DNA of 64,000 nt from Embiotoca jacksoni. Taxonomy: Eukaryota > Chordata > Actinopteri > Embiotocidae. The translations under genes were made by a program, and so were the position numbers. The stretch's first letter is position 1, and every line of letters begins with the position of its first letter. The stretch is from the NCBI GenBank assembly GCA_022577435.1, contig JAKOON010000013.1, positions 4,995,001 to 5,059,000 of the forward strand. The letters run 5' to 3'. The notes under the pieces were generated by a model. That model searched no databases. It was not told the DNA's origin and saw nothing but the letters and a program-made list of their open reading frames with translations. Below, in pieces: positions 37,061 through 49,862 of this stretch.

Positions 37061-39041
37061 AGGGTGGTATATGGGATCAAACCTGTCCACTACGAACTTC
37101 AGGGGGACTAATTTCAAGTGGCACTTGAATTGGTCCCATTGGAAAGCTCCGTGGACTGGAAGTAAAGGCTAGTATTTTCATGCTGGTGTTAAAACTAACC
37201 TCCTAGCCTATTTCCCCCTATTTCTCTCCCGGTGTCTGTCTCTCACACACATCCATGCACGACCCCAACATTAAGTTGAGAGTGCAGGCTTAGCAGCTCT
37301 ACTCCGAATATGCAAAGCCTCCTACCTGACTGGGTTCCCGCTGCACCAATTTAGGTGATCACCATTCAAGCCGAGGCTGCAGGTATTATCCAGCATTATG
37401 TTTTGGAGGAGCCTTGTTTGGGAGTAGCCCTCGCAGGCAATTCGGAAATCACTCCTAGAAGAGACTAGAGGTGAAATGTAAAACCTGAATGGGGATTGAG
37501 AGAGGAAAGCCACTGCTAATTCACATTCTTTTACATGGCTTTTGTTTACGTTAAGCATGTAATTAACACCCCCTCCCAGCCCCCCCACCCCCAAACAAGT
37601 TTATTCACCTGCAGTAATTGTGTGTTTATCCGAGAGCTTGCTGAATGTTCCTAGCAGCGGGGGACGAGAGCTCTGAATGCACATCGAGCATTTAGCGTCT
37701 TCTTCGTTTACTTACAGCCTAAACCTCCAGACATGACAACACAAACAGCGTTTTGCCTTCTAAAACTCTGGATATTTTTTTGGTCAAGCAGACGCTGACG
37801 CCCGTCTTCTGCTCTGCAGCCACATCTCTGCTCTTGTGGTTCCTTATTCCTGTTGATTGATTGTGAAATGCACTGAACAACTTTAAGAAAAGTTTTGAAT
37901 ACATGAAGTTATTAGTTTTGTGGTTGAAGAATAGGTTACTTCTGTTCTTTGACTCCGTTACAGTAGTTTTTGAGGCACGCATTGTTAAACATTAGTTACC
38001 ATGCTGATTAATTTCCAGTAAGTTATTTTCATTATCAGTCTGTTCCAATAAGGGGAGCAAATAAACAAAGCTGATGTTACGTCATGTACGGGAGTGAGAG
38101 AGAGAGAGAAGGGGACCGGATGAGAGAAAGAAAGAAAAAGGTGATGACTGTAAAAGGTAAGAGGGATAGAGAAAGAAGGCACGAAAGAAAGGGTCTTGTT
38201 TTATTTTTTGCTCCCTCGTTGACCCCGGTTTGGCAGAGGCTGGCCAGAAAAGGCAACAAACCCCTCCCTGGCAAACCCAGGAGAGCCTCATGTGCCTGCT
38301 GCTCCATCCTGGACTCATCTCAACAATACACAGGACGTGACTCTGGAGTAATCACGGGTACGTACCAAAAATCAATTCTTTTTGGGATTTTCTTTTTTTT
38401 TATTCTTTTAAACAGAATTGCCCAATTTGTTCTTGAACGCTTGAGAACCTTTAATTATAATTGTCCTGTCAAGAGATTGGTACAATTTCATCTTAATTAA
38501 GTGGAAACTCATTGCTCGTGTTGCATATCAGGATTTACCTTTTTCTTGTTTTTTTTTTTCCAATTGCTGTCTTCGTTCCCTGCAGAGCTGTGAGGAGGGT
38601 CCAGTCCTCGGACTGTCACCATTTAAGCTTGGAACTGGAGGTGGCACCGGTTCACTGCTGTTTCACTGGTCAGTGTATCCAAGATCGTGATGGAAATTCA
38701 ACTGCGACTCCTGTAAGTTCTGTCACCTTATCCACTTTGTCAAATATGTTCGGTAAAACTAGACTTTTTTTTATTTTTATTTTTTTTCGGACACTGATTC
38801 AGGCTTATTTATTTATAGCATTAAATAGAAAAGCCTGTCAGGCATTTTAGTTTGAGCCAAGACACATCTTTTAATCACACGAGTCCGCTTTTTATTTGGT
38901 GTATTTGTTATTTTTATTCACCGAGCACCAGGGAGATGTGTGTCTTTGCAGAGCAGATGTGTGGTGCTGTCGGGACGGGGCGCACAATCCCTCCGTCCCA
39001 TGCTGGCCATTCCAGGCTGCGGAGACGCTACACTGCGCCTA

Positions 39042-39403
39042 CACTGTAAAAAGTGTCAATCTAAAAATACGTTTTTTTTTATTTTAGCATTGAGTTATGA
39101 AATACGGTGAATGCGTTTTGAAAATGTATGAATGTATTCCAGAAAATGTTTTGCAGAAAAACTCTAAAAACATGTTGAGATCGTTTTGTCTGTTTTCATT
39201 CCTATTTTTCATATTGGATCAGTGTAATTTTCTTAACTGTAATTGAGAATGGACATATTCTGATTTGCTGTAGGGGTCTAACATTTCTTTCTACAAAATA
39301 TTCTGCAATGCATAAAATTTGTGGAATCAAATTTGACAGAATTTCACCGATACAAATTGCATGATAAAATTAAGACTGAAATGGTTAGATATTTTTTGCA
39401 GTG
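39042..39403. mobile_element. Possible non-autonomous DNA transposon with short TIRs
   Basis: The left end CACTGTAAAAA and the right end TTTTTTGCAGTG are inverted (CACTGYAAAAA) and bound a 362-bp AT-rich stretch with no coding. Fish genomes hold abundant MITE families beginning ACACTGTAAAAA. No clear target-site duplication was found, so this could be coincidence. Confidence 0.35.
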
Positions 39404-40432
39404 CATTTTTCCTATTCTCACAGATAAAGCCATACCCAGCTGCTGGAATATTTGTATTTGATATTTCCTTTACACACACTTTACAGACTAAATTTACGCA
39501 TGTCATTTTGCATTTGATTTATTTGATTGGATGACCTCCACTGCCAAAACAATTGAGACTGATGCAGCACCTTGAAACAGTAAACAGTTGCTATATTAGT
39601 AGGACTTGTAGGTGCAATAGGTCAACCGTCTTTATACGTTTGTAGAAACTTATACCAAACACAACAGTGCCCTAATTTGAAATTAAATAAATAACAAATA
39701 GCAAGGATTGAATAAATGCATTTTTTTTTGTTCAAGTGTTTTCACAATGATCTGTAAATGTGGCGCCAACTTTAAATAGCAAAGCGTGTACAAAAGTTTT
39801 AACATATCTCTCCCTCTCTCCCCCTCTCTCTCCCTCTTTCTCGCTCCCTCCCTCCTTTCTTTTATTGTTTTTATTGTGTGGTCTCATTAGGGGGACTTCC
39901 TGGCAGGGCTGGGAGCTTGTATCGGAGCTGTCCAATCAGTGTATTTACACGGGTTGTTAGCGACAGTTAATGAGGGCTCCTCCCCGGGCCGGTAGAGAAA
40001 GGCGCCTCAACATTAAGATTTACCTTGTGTCAACTCGTTACTTCTAATGAACCTCCATGCAAAAGCCTCCTCGTACTCAATGGAGCCGTGCGCCCGGATC
40101 TTGTGTGTGAGACCCTGGAAGAGTGGAGCTGCAAGCCGGCTTCCCTCTCCCCCATCCCCTTTTCTTCCGCTCACTCAGGGAGAGTTGCTTTTTCTCTGCA
40201 GGACCCGGGTCTATGATGCATGCATGCTCTGTATGTCCCCGCGCGCGAATGTGTGTGAAATCAATTGTCTTTAAATTGCCACTATAGCGCACGATCATAT
40301 ACCGCTGTAAATCAACATATTGTTGAAATTGATAAACATTTTTTTTAAACATTAATGTCTAATCATCACAAAAAAATGTGGTCAGGGAGGACAAAGAAGC
40401 AGGAGGGTGTTTGTGTTTGCGTGCCTGTATCA

Positions 40433-40444
40433 CAAACCTGATAC
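40433..40444 (+). promoter_or_regulatory. SIX-type site upstream of six3
   Basis: CAAACCTGATAC fits the SIX consensus GWAAYHTGAKMC at 11 of 12 positions, 5.3 kb upstream of the six3 ATG. Known: Six3 is reported to regulate its own promoter. Autoregulation through this site is inferred. Confidence 0.35.
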
Positions 40445-41097
40445 GTCTTCTATTGTTTGGTGAATGAGGCTTGACATGTCAGCTTATTGCCTCTGCAGAA
40501 GTAAGTTCATTTATAATCACCCTCCATCCCCCACGAGAGCACCGAGCACAGATCGGGCTCTGGTCCCTCTGTCCAACCCTCGTCTGGCCCCCAGTGTGGC
40601 TTGTTGAGCCGCATCAGCAACACATCACTGCCCCTCAATTCAGGTACAAACTGGAGGAGTTTGGCAGATCCCTGAAGTGGACTCCCCTCTTATTCCTCTA
40701 AACCACAGAGACACCACTTAAAAATCAATTAGGCTCGTATAGTCTCTCTTTCACTGACAGTTATCATTTCAAAAACTTTACCAAATTTTAGGGGAATCAA
40801 CTTAGATTCATTATTTGATTTTAACTTGCAGTGGCACCTTATTTATAGGCTACTCTTTTTTTTTTTGCTTTCATGAGGTAATTTACATATTTTAGTAATC
40901 TGTTATTTGACAGAAATTAGAGCCTACCAGGTTTTGGATCTTTTGAAGTTGCGATTTGGTGAATAAAACGTCCCCTCTTTATTCATTTATTTGATACTCT
41001 CTAGATTTTATTCTCGTGTTAAGCAATGCGTTTAAACTGTTACACAATACGTTTGCACACGATAATGGGATTTAGTATTTCTGAAACAAATCTACAT

Positions 41098-41168
41098 CCA
41101 GCAGCCACCAGGTGACAAAGTGGCCGCAACTGTATACTCACGGTTGTTGCCTCTTTGTCACCTGCTGG
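41098..41168. other. Long imperfect foldback (hairpin)
   Basis: Arms 41105-41133 and 41140-41168 pair over about 29 positions, with few mismatches and a six-base loop. They include a perfect 11-bp block AGGTGACAAAG/CTTTGTCACCT. Alternatively CCAGCA (41098-41103) pairs with TGCTGG if GCCACC bulges. It could be a small hairpin RNA gene, a MITE relic or an inverted pair of factor sites: each arm resembles a CTCF core (CCACCAGGTGACA; CCAGCAGGTGACA), pointing toward each other. It does not match a microRNA I know. Confidence 0.5.
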
Positions 41169-42139
41169 GGATCGTGACAGAAAACAGTTTTGTTTCCATA
41201 TCTTTTAACAAAAATAAATAAATAAAAATGATTTCTATAAATCATTTGATCAAGTCTCGATAAGTCATTAAGGCATTTTTTTTTCATGACGTCTTTTTCA
41301 ACATGAGTTTAACGGCTCAGCCGCCTGGTCCTCCGTGTTACCGAGATGCAGCAATATGACACGAGGCAGCAGCGCTGGAGGAGCCCACGTGCTCACTCTT
41401 CCAGGTAGATGGGCTGATTTGGAGACAAATAAATGTAATGGGCGCATATCAGATGCATTGCCCCAAGCTTTACATATGATGCTCACCTTCCATTCCCCAA
41501 AGACTTTTTTAATTTATTATTTTTTTTTTTTTTTAAATTTTTAAGAGCAAAACATTTTGAAGAGTAAAACAAAACCTTCACTTTTTTTTTTTTTTTTTTT
41601 TTTAAAGCTGAAGCTCCAGTGTATTTCAACATAACCCTAAAGAATAATTCTGTTTCAGTCTTTTCAGCTGCATGTGTGGACCTCAAAGAGCACTCTGGGA
41701 TGGGGGGGGGGAAGCTAACAAGATGGCCAGAGTTACATCAGCACAAATGTTGACAGAATTTCTGTTTTGGATTTGGCTGTCTGGGCTGATTAAGCGCCCA
41801 GGCTCTCAGATGCAGATAGGAGCTGTGGAGATGGCCCTTTAGCCCGGTGTCACAGGAGCTGACAAGCTGTAATTACTGTGGCTGACATATCGCTCTCCAA
41901 GCTTATACTAATGTGAGCGATGTGGATACCACAGACAGCATACATACATTGGAGACTACACAACTCTTTGGCCACGCCAGCCCTGTTTAACCCCTGATCA
42001 GATGCTGCTGGGGCGGCCACATGCGCCGCAGCTGACCTTTCCCATTTTAACATTTCAGCAGTGAAATAGCCTCTTATTTATGAGCTAGTGATATGTAGAG
42101 GAGATCATAAGGCTGGGTGTGAATGAAAGAAACAGCATG

Positions 42140-42780
42140 CTGCAATGAGACATAAAAGTACATCAGTAGAAAGTAGCTGAGCACATTTACTTCATGTATT
42201 TGAGTGTTAGTTTATGCTAATTTACTACTCCAATAGATTTATTTGACAGATAAATATTTGAAACCCAAACGTATGATCATCTTCAAGATATTATGCAGGT
42301 AAAACTAATCAGATGCATAAAGTTTTAATACAACTTCACCTCCTTGCATGTAATCTATTAGTTCATATTTCAATAACAAAATACAGAGGGAAGTAAACTC
42401 ACTGCATCAGTAGTGGAAAGTGAAAAGTACACTTACTCAAATACTGTACAAATTTGAAGTACTTGTATTTGCTTGAGTTCCTCTATATTATGCTTAATCA
42501 CTTCTACATTTATGAAGGAAATATTTTACTGTTCACTCCTTTATATTTATTTGACAGTTAGCTGCTGCTACACCTTGACCAACGACATTACAATTATAAT
42601 GTCTCATTGACAACATTTCATAAATATTACGTATCACAAAATACACTGAAAAGGACTATTCTGCAATGTGATTACTTAATGTTTGAACATTTTGCTGATA
42701 GTTCTTCTTTGACTCAATTACAATTGTAAATACAACTCTTTCAGGCTACTAAATGAGCATACATCTCTTCTAACAGGATG
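42140..42780 (+). mobile_element. Degraded fish MITE (hAT-like), two partial copies in tandem
   Basis: The segment from about 42410 (CAGTAGTGGAAAGTGAAAAG, then ACTTACTCAAATACTGTAC) follows the order of a very common teleost non-autonomous element that starts CAGTGGTGGAAAGT. It includes later landmarks resembling CACCTTGACCA and ACATTTTGCTGATA. The preceding 42140-42400 shows a second, more decayed copy (AAAGTAGCTGAGCACATTTAC, TTTATTTGACAG). Divergence is high and no TSD is visible. The family is recognised from memory. Confidence 0.6.
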
Positions 42781-43045
42781 GATATATTCATCATGAATAA
42801 AGATAGATAAATACACCATTACATGAGGTGAGGTGCTTGATTTTAACCATGAGATGAACTCATGTGACCCAGCACACGAGTTGGTGCAAACCGGAAACGT
42901 GTTAACAGTCAGAGAAGCTGCTCGATCATTTCATTCCTCTCACAACATACACAACTTCAGTTTCTCAGCGGGTAAATGCTTTCATTAAAGCTTCATTTTG
43001 TAATCGACTAATGTGAGTGATCTATAGATCCATATCGAGTTAGTG

Positions 43046-43070
43046 CCCCCCCCGCCCCCCCCCCCCCCCC
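43046..43070 (-). repeat. C24 run with one G
   Basis: A near-homopolymer of C followed by CA units; G-quadruplex-prone on the minus strand. Its length is uncertain for technical reasons. Confidence 0.85.
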
Positions 43071-43182
43071 ACACACACAAACGCTGTTTCTATTTGTGTG
43101 AAGGTTAGTCACCGTGTCACCTGCGATCCTGTCAGTGTCTAACATTTTGATTGTTGCGATGTTTGCAGGCAACCAACAAGTC

Positions 43183-43184
<2 letters not shown>

Positions 43185-43235
<51 letters not shown>

Positions 43236-43243
43236 TCTCTCTC
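43185..43243. repeat. (CT)n microsatellite
   Basis: About 29 CT units with one interruption near 43229. Confidence 0.96.
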
Positions 43244-44149
43244 CCCTCCTTGACTGCAGCTTTTGACATTACTCCGCTCGATTGCCCGTTTACCCCCAAG
43301 TCAAGTTTGAGGCAGGCATGAAGTGTAAAAGAGGTGGGCCATGTCATGTCCGCTCAGTGCGCATGGGGCTGTTGGCCTGCACGGCTGTGATCATTGTTCG
43401 GGAGAACAATTCCTGCACAGAGCAGACAGGAAGACAGCGGATCAGAAAAATGTGGAAGAATAGTTGCAAAAGGAGGCTGGTGGGACATTGTGCTCATATT
43501 TTTCTCTGCAGCAGTCTGGGTTCATTATGAGCGCCTGGTTTGTTTCCGTGCAGGCCACACTCGGACTGATACTTCTCCTGAACATTTAGGTTAAGACTGC
43601 AGTCTCTCGTTGAAACTCTCTACAGTACGTTTACTTTGCTTGGTGTCGAGAAAGCACCATCTGACCCTTCCATCTGAACACCACTTCAGTGATGTCAGTA
43701 TTACTGAGATCGCATATATCCACCTTAATTGGCTACAAAAACTTCACTTCTCTTTGGTGTCTGTGAATGCAATTTCCGTAAACAGCTAAAAAAAAAAAAA
43801 AATCCCAAGAAAATCAGTTTTAAACTTGACGGTTAATTTAAGACGTAACCTACTAAATGACGTTTTAGTGCATTTTTGGACTGAGACAACCCAAATCAAT
43901 AGGCTAGATTTAATTAGGCTGTACGTTATATAGCCTTTAGCTATGTAGCATAATTAGCAGAGTTTTATATTGACTTTTTGTACTGTTATCTCCTTATTTT
44001 CAAACGTGCTAGACACCGAGATGTCAGTCTAAAAAAAACAAAAACAAAAAAAACCCCATTTGTTTTCGGGCTATTTATCATCCAGTCACCCCTTTATGAA
44101 GTTTAACACAATGTCACCTCTGGACAAAGTGCTCCTCGTGCCATTGTAG

Positions 44150-44520
44150 TCCTCTATGTGGCCCACCGTCTGATCAAATGAAACACCTCTCTGTTTTAAT
44201 GATTGATTAAGTCGTCGGCTAATTGTTCTCGCAAATTAAAGTGGTTGCTAGGCAACATATTAGTGCCGGTGTACTGACCTTCTGCTTATGCAGACTCAGG
44301 TGTGAGTTTATTGCGGCTCCGACTCAGCAGCCAATCAGAGGTGAGGACCGGAACTAACCGTCCTATAACTGGAGATGACAGTTTACGGGATAATAAGGAA
44401 GGGATGCAGCGGGGCCGAGGAGAGCTGGTTACTCACGAGCAGCACCCCTTCCAATCTAATTTGTGTAACATCTCCGTTTGGCTCGACAGATCGATAGCTG
44501 ACGTCTGGGAGAGATGAGGT
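44150..44520. promoter_or_regulatory. Enhancer- or promoter-like stretch with a strong palindromic X-box
   Basis: GGTTGCTAGGCAACA (44243-44257) has inverted arms GTTGC/GCAAC and matches the RFX X-box in full. Downstream are TCTGCTTATGCAGA (a TCTGC/GCAGA foldback near 44280), CGACTCAGCA, and a CCAAT box in GCCAATCAGAGG near 44330. A CCAAT plus X-box pairing could mark a ciliary-type or noncoding-RNA promoter. No transcript is shown. Confidence 0.4.
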
Positions 44521-44535
44521 GAGAGAGGGGTGACG

Positions 44536-44582
44536 GGGAAAGGAAAGGAAAGGAAAGGAAAGGAAAGGAAAGGAAAGGAAAG
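44536..44582. repeat. (GGAAA)n microsatellite
   Basis: About nine GGAAA pentamer units. Confidence 0.95.
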
Positions 44583-44902
44583 AAAAAATAGACTGGGATT
44601 AATTATGTTCGGAAAAATATATTACTAAATTATTATTATTATTATTAGGCCGATTATTATTCATTTATTTATTTATTTATTCATTTTAAAATCCATAAAA
44701 ATTCAGCCACATTTTGAATATTTTACAGCCTTTAAAATATCTTCAGCTTTGAATAATCAAACACTTCACATGTCAATATGTGCAGATATTATTAAAATTG
44801 TAAAAATTTATTCAGCCTATGTCCCTAAATGGCAAAAGTGCCCCCGTTAGGCTGGCCATTCCCCTTCCCTCCACTTTATTCATTAAAATAAAACTATGAC
44901 GT

Positions 44903-44923
44903 AAAAAAAAAAAAAAAAAAAAA
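44903..44923. repeat. A21 homopolymer
   Basis: An A-run in AT-rich sequence. Confidence 0.85.
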
Positions 44924-46903
44924 TAAAAATGCAAGATTGCTTTCAATTATTATTATGATTGATATTATTTAAATTTCAGTCAGACTGTCTTTGTGGTACG
45001 AGACTATATGAGTCAATCCTGCTGCCTAAAATATGATTATTCCGTGATTGAATGTGGTGGGCTGTTTTGCTTGCACACAGTGCTGATTGGCTTGCACAGT
45101 ATCAGTAGTTTGTATCAGGTTAGTACGCTCACCACGCACACCCACTCCCTGCTATTGAGACCACAATGTTTTCACATGCACGGGGCTCATATACACACTG
45201 CTGAAATCATTGGAGCCTGCATGTAACCAGCAATCTCTTCTGAGCAGTTTACACACGTAAAAAAAAAAATAATAAAATAAAAAATAGTGATATGCAGCGA
45301 CAGTCACCGCAGGTATTACACACAAACTGAATAAAGACACCTCTCGCGCTGCAGACTTGACCTATATCCGTCTTGTCTGTGACACATTAAGATATTTCAG
45401 CTTTATTATTGCTGTTCATTCATTATTCAGCTTTAGATGATTAGCTGTGGATGGCAGATGTCAGAGCGTGATGGAGATGTTTATGTTTGACTGATTTAAG
45501 GATCCATTATCCCGCCCGCTTATCAAACATTCATGTGTGGCAGCTGTAGTTGTGGCTCTGCCCTCCGTCGTGTCTCCTGTGGCCGCTTCGTTTCTCTTCT
45601 TATGAGGCGACCACGACCTTTCCACTCAGTTAACCTATTATCTTTTAACATTTAAGAGACAGCAGCGTCTTCTGAGGAAAAAAAAAATATCTAAATGCAT
45701 TATATATATATATCAAAGAAAATATGGGTTATATACGTAAAAAAAAACAAAAAACTCCCACAGAAAAGCCAGCACTTTATGGCACCGCGAGCAGAAAATA
45801 CTATAGATTATTGTGAATTTAAAAGTGAGAGTATAGCATCAGGAGAGGGCCCATTAAAACAGAAATAACGCAGCTATACTGTCCAATATTACTTATGAAG
45901 TGCAACGTATGATAATGCCAGAAATATGACAGAAAAAGTAACTAAGAACATGCTGATTAATGTTACTATAAACAACTTCTATGACTCAGGTTGCTGCTGA
46001 GCACTACAGACCTACCAAATTAGACGAATATTACATTGACCTTTGCTTGAAGGTATCGATTCAGTTGACACAATTACTCCTTTCAGCTAATTACACATTT
46101 GTAAAGATCATAGCAAAACAGCAGAGCAATAGACAGCAATTAATTCTAATGTGAGACATCATTATTATTTCTAATGATTTAATATGACTTTTAGTTGTTA
46201 TTCAAAAGAAAACACAAACAAGTGTTATCCTTTATTTATTCAGGAAAGTTCAAATAGTGGCTTTATTATTTGATGAGTGATGAGGGAGTTTTGTTTGGGA
46301 GATATTTAAATCAGTCTGTTTTCCTTGTGATATAACCGTAATAATTGCTTGAAGTATTTGTGCTGTCTCACCATAAAATATTAATCAACACAACACTTTA
46401 AAACTTTTCCAGATTTTGTTTGTTGCTTTTATTTAATTTGTGAATTTGATCTATTCCTATTTGCTGTGAACTCCATGAGTCCCTCCATCCAAACAGATAC
46501 AAAAAGAAATGTAACTTTTCCACTTTAATAGTTGGCAGCATGGCTGTTTTGTGTTTTTTTTTACAAGCTAAAAAAAAAAAAAAATCCCTGGAGCCCCTGC
46601 TCTTCACAATAATATTTTCTCTCCCGGTTGACTGTGGCTGCACAGACCATCCAGCGTCCATGTCTTTTTGTAATTGCCCTGTGAACACGGTGGTTTTCAT
46701 TCTTTTGACCCCTCCGTGAACAGCACGCCGCCGCCCTCGCTGCTCCCCTCCACCCCTTCCAAACAGACCCACACAATGCTGCGTGTGCATGTGCGCTCTG
46801 CGGTATGTGGGCTAAATGTCGTGCAGAGGTAATGGGAAGTAGTCGGAAGGTAAGGTCGCGGGTTCACGGCGGGGTTAAAGAGACCCGTCCGTGGCTCCTG
46901 TTT

Positions 46904-46905
<2 letters not shown>

Positions 46906-46936
<31 letters not shown>
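46906..46936. repeat. T31 homopolymer
   Basis: A T-run. It could be the poly(A) tail of a minus-strand retroinsertion, but the sequence to its right (46937 on) shows no family I recognise. Confidence 0.85.
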
Positions 46937-49590
46937 CCACAACTCCGCTTCCTTCCTACAGGAGGATGTGTCCAGCGTGCCACCGTCCTCACCCCGCAGC
47001 AACCCCGTCACTGCACAGACCGTGTTTGTTTTTCTGCGTTTATTAAATCTTCCCCCGGCAGGAAAACGACCAACATCACCACGTCACGGGTGCTGGTGAG
47101 TTTAGCACTTTGCATCCCTCTTCGGCTCCCTGAGAAATCTTTTGTGTTTGGGCTTGTGAAGTCTCGTTTCTATTTATATCCCCACATCTTGGCTTGCTGT
47201 TCAAGGCTGTTGCAGTTTATCCTATTTTCAAGGTGTTTTTTTTTTTCCCCAAGATGTTTTCAACAGGCGACACAACTGACACATTTACAAATTTTTATAG
47301 CAAAGCAAAAAACAAAATAAATACAAGCGTTTCTAAAACCCTCTATCAGGAAACAGATTATAATGATATACCCTTTAGCCTTTAGCACGGGAAGTTGTTT
47401 CACATCTTTTCACTTTATTTAAAAAAAGTATTCATCATTTTAATATCAGAAAGAAGTCAGTGAATGCCTGATGATAAACAAAATACCACTTATGCCCATT
47501 TGCATTAAGTTTTTGATGAATCCACACTATAAACCATATTTAAGCAGCATGAGAGTGATCTAAGTTTTTGAAAGGAAATAGACATAAATGTTCTTTTTAT
47601 TAGTACAGAGATTATTATTATCTCATTAGGGATAACTGCCTGCAGGGTCAGGTGGGTTATCCACCATTTTAATTGCCACAGCATCATTGTTCAGGCCTTC
47701 AGCCATTTTATAGTTTTTTCTCTAATGTAAGGAGAAAGTGTGCTTAATGGAAATTGCATCTCTGCACATGCACATTTTTCTTTTAAGAAACCAAGTGAAT
47801 TACTTACGATTAAAGCCCGGGAGTGCATGCATTTTCTATTATATCAGCCATTCTATTAAATGTACTCTGTTTTATGCAGGAGGCAAATGTTATTTAAACT
47901 TACAGCTTGTTTTTGCATAAAGTTTATCAAGGAAAGTTTAAATTTAGATACAAATTTGTTTTGTCCACAGATGAGAAGAAAAAAATATTTAATATTCTAT
48001 TTGAAAGACTTGATACTTTTGCAGTTAAGTTTTCTATCACACATTTGTTTATAAAAGAACAATAAAACTATTTAAAAAAAAAATCAATTTGGTGTCACTT
48101 TTACTTTTAAAAGTAATAATTTATTTAAAAAAAATAGAATTATGTGTGTAGTTGAGAACTGGCACAGAGGATACACATATACAGTGTGAAAATGTTAACA
48201 ATGACTGTATTTCATATTTTATATGTACAGTCGGTTTCCTCTGTTTTTAAAACAGCAAATGAGTTGAAAAGTTGTTTTTGTGGGTTTTAATACTGTCCTG
48301 TTTTTGTTTAAATTATGCAATTGATGATCACATTATGACAACTGCTACATAATTAGCACATAATCTAATGCACTTATACATTGTACAGATAACATACAAC
48401 AAACATGCAAAAAAAATAGCATTTTCTGTTATGTATTAAATGTCATTTAAGATGACTCTTCACAACCCAAAGCACGTGTTCTGCAACCCTTTTGTTGATA
48501 TGATTGTAATTTGCGACATCAAATATGTCGTGAAACAATCATGAATGTGTACTCTGGTTTTCTACATGGACGATGACCCCTGGCATCAAATATGTAGAAA
48601 CACTGGTAGCGTCTCAGAGGATGACAGAGTATGAATGAAACGGCCCAGAACAGACTACCACCCGGCCAGTCCTTTTACATGGGGAAGCAAAGATGGAAGC
48701 GAGGATAGGAGGATGGACAACAGAGGGTAAAGAGAGCAGAAGGATGATGAGAAAAGAATAAGAAATAGAGAAAGAGAAAGAGAAAAGGAGAAAGAACGAA
48801 GAAGTCATATATCCTCAAAGCAGGTGATTGAGATTCATCCAACAGAAACAGGACAAAAACAGAAAGAGTAGCAGAGGTACAGTGGGGCTTTGCATTGGCA
48901 TGGAGAAGGCCTATGTTGTCATTACCTTCTCTCTGTTTCTGTGTTTCCCTGCGTCTCTCATCCTCTCTCGTTTGCTTTGTGTTCATATAGAGACATCTAT
49001 ACCGGAGACGGGAGACGGGAGAGGGAGAGAGAGGGAGAGATTTTGGTCGTCTGCCTATCTCCTCCTCACCATGGCGCCCCTGAGACCAAGCAAGCAAGGA
49101 GAGTACACATACACACACACTTTTAGCTGCCACGGAGGAGAAAAGCTTGGCTCTGTGTTACACTGAAAATCCCACTTTCCCTCAATCAGACAGACAGGTA
49201 GACAGCTGGGTGTTACGCTAAATCCCTTCCCCCATGTGTCCCTCCTAACAAGGGCTCCGCGCTCTTACTGTCACTTCTCTCTGTCTGCTGCTCTCTTTAT
49301 CTCATGCCTCATGCTTGAAAGCTGCAGGGGAAGAGCGTCAGCTTTGGAGAATATGTAACTCTGATACGATTGTAAAATGTAGAGTAGTTTATAAATAGTT
49401 AAGGAGGTTTTGGGCTTTAAAACTGCAGAACCAGGCCATTTAACGCGCTGAAAATAAAACAGTGTTTCTGACAGAAGTGTTATCTGTCCCTCTCTTGTCC
49501 CTCTCCACCCTGACCCCAAGTTCGCTCCTTCTAAGCACCACTTCACCCCCAAGCCCACATTTTGTGTGTGTGCTGAAAGCTTTTTGATTT

Positions 49591-49672
49591 TGTGTGTGTG
49601 TGTGCGTGTGTGTGTGTGTGTGTGTTTGTGTGTGCGCGCGCGTGTGTGCGTGCGTGTGCATGTGTGTGCGCA
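49591..49672. repeat. (GT)n microsatellite, interrupted
   Basis: GT units broken by GC, TT and GCGCGC. Confidence 0.94.
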
Positions 49673-49769
49673 CGATAGAGAGAGATGAGAGAGGATGATG
49701 GTCAGGCTTGGCCTACTGACTCATCCACAGAGAGAACTGTGTTGATACAGGAATGAAGCCATCACACAC

Positions 49770-49771
<2 letters not shown>

Positions 49772-49858
<87 letters not shown>
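49772..49858. repeat. (CA)n microsatellite
   Basis: About 43 CA units. Confidence 0.97.

Positions 49859-49862
<4 letters not shown>

Larger units (their letters stand above)
35700..42140. other. six3 upstream noncoding landscape, proximal
   Basis: No coding exon was recognised. Short A- and T-runs occur at 35751, 35921, 41520 and 41581, with GC/G-rich sequence at 37021-37060. Low-repeat, enhancer-like sequence lies at about 36190-36560, including CTAATTAAAACAATTA near 36285. A SIX-type site (40433), a foldback (41098) and a TIR-bounded element (39042) are listed separately. Mammals have a divergent noncoding transcript, SIX3OS1, from this side; I cannot delimit one here. Confidence 0.5.

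Noticed and set aside
46805..47320. 171-codon plus-strand frame
   Set aside because: It includes a poly-Phe run from a T31 homopolymer and has no recognisable similarity.
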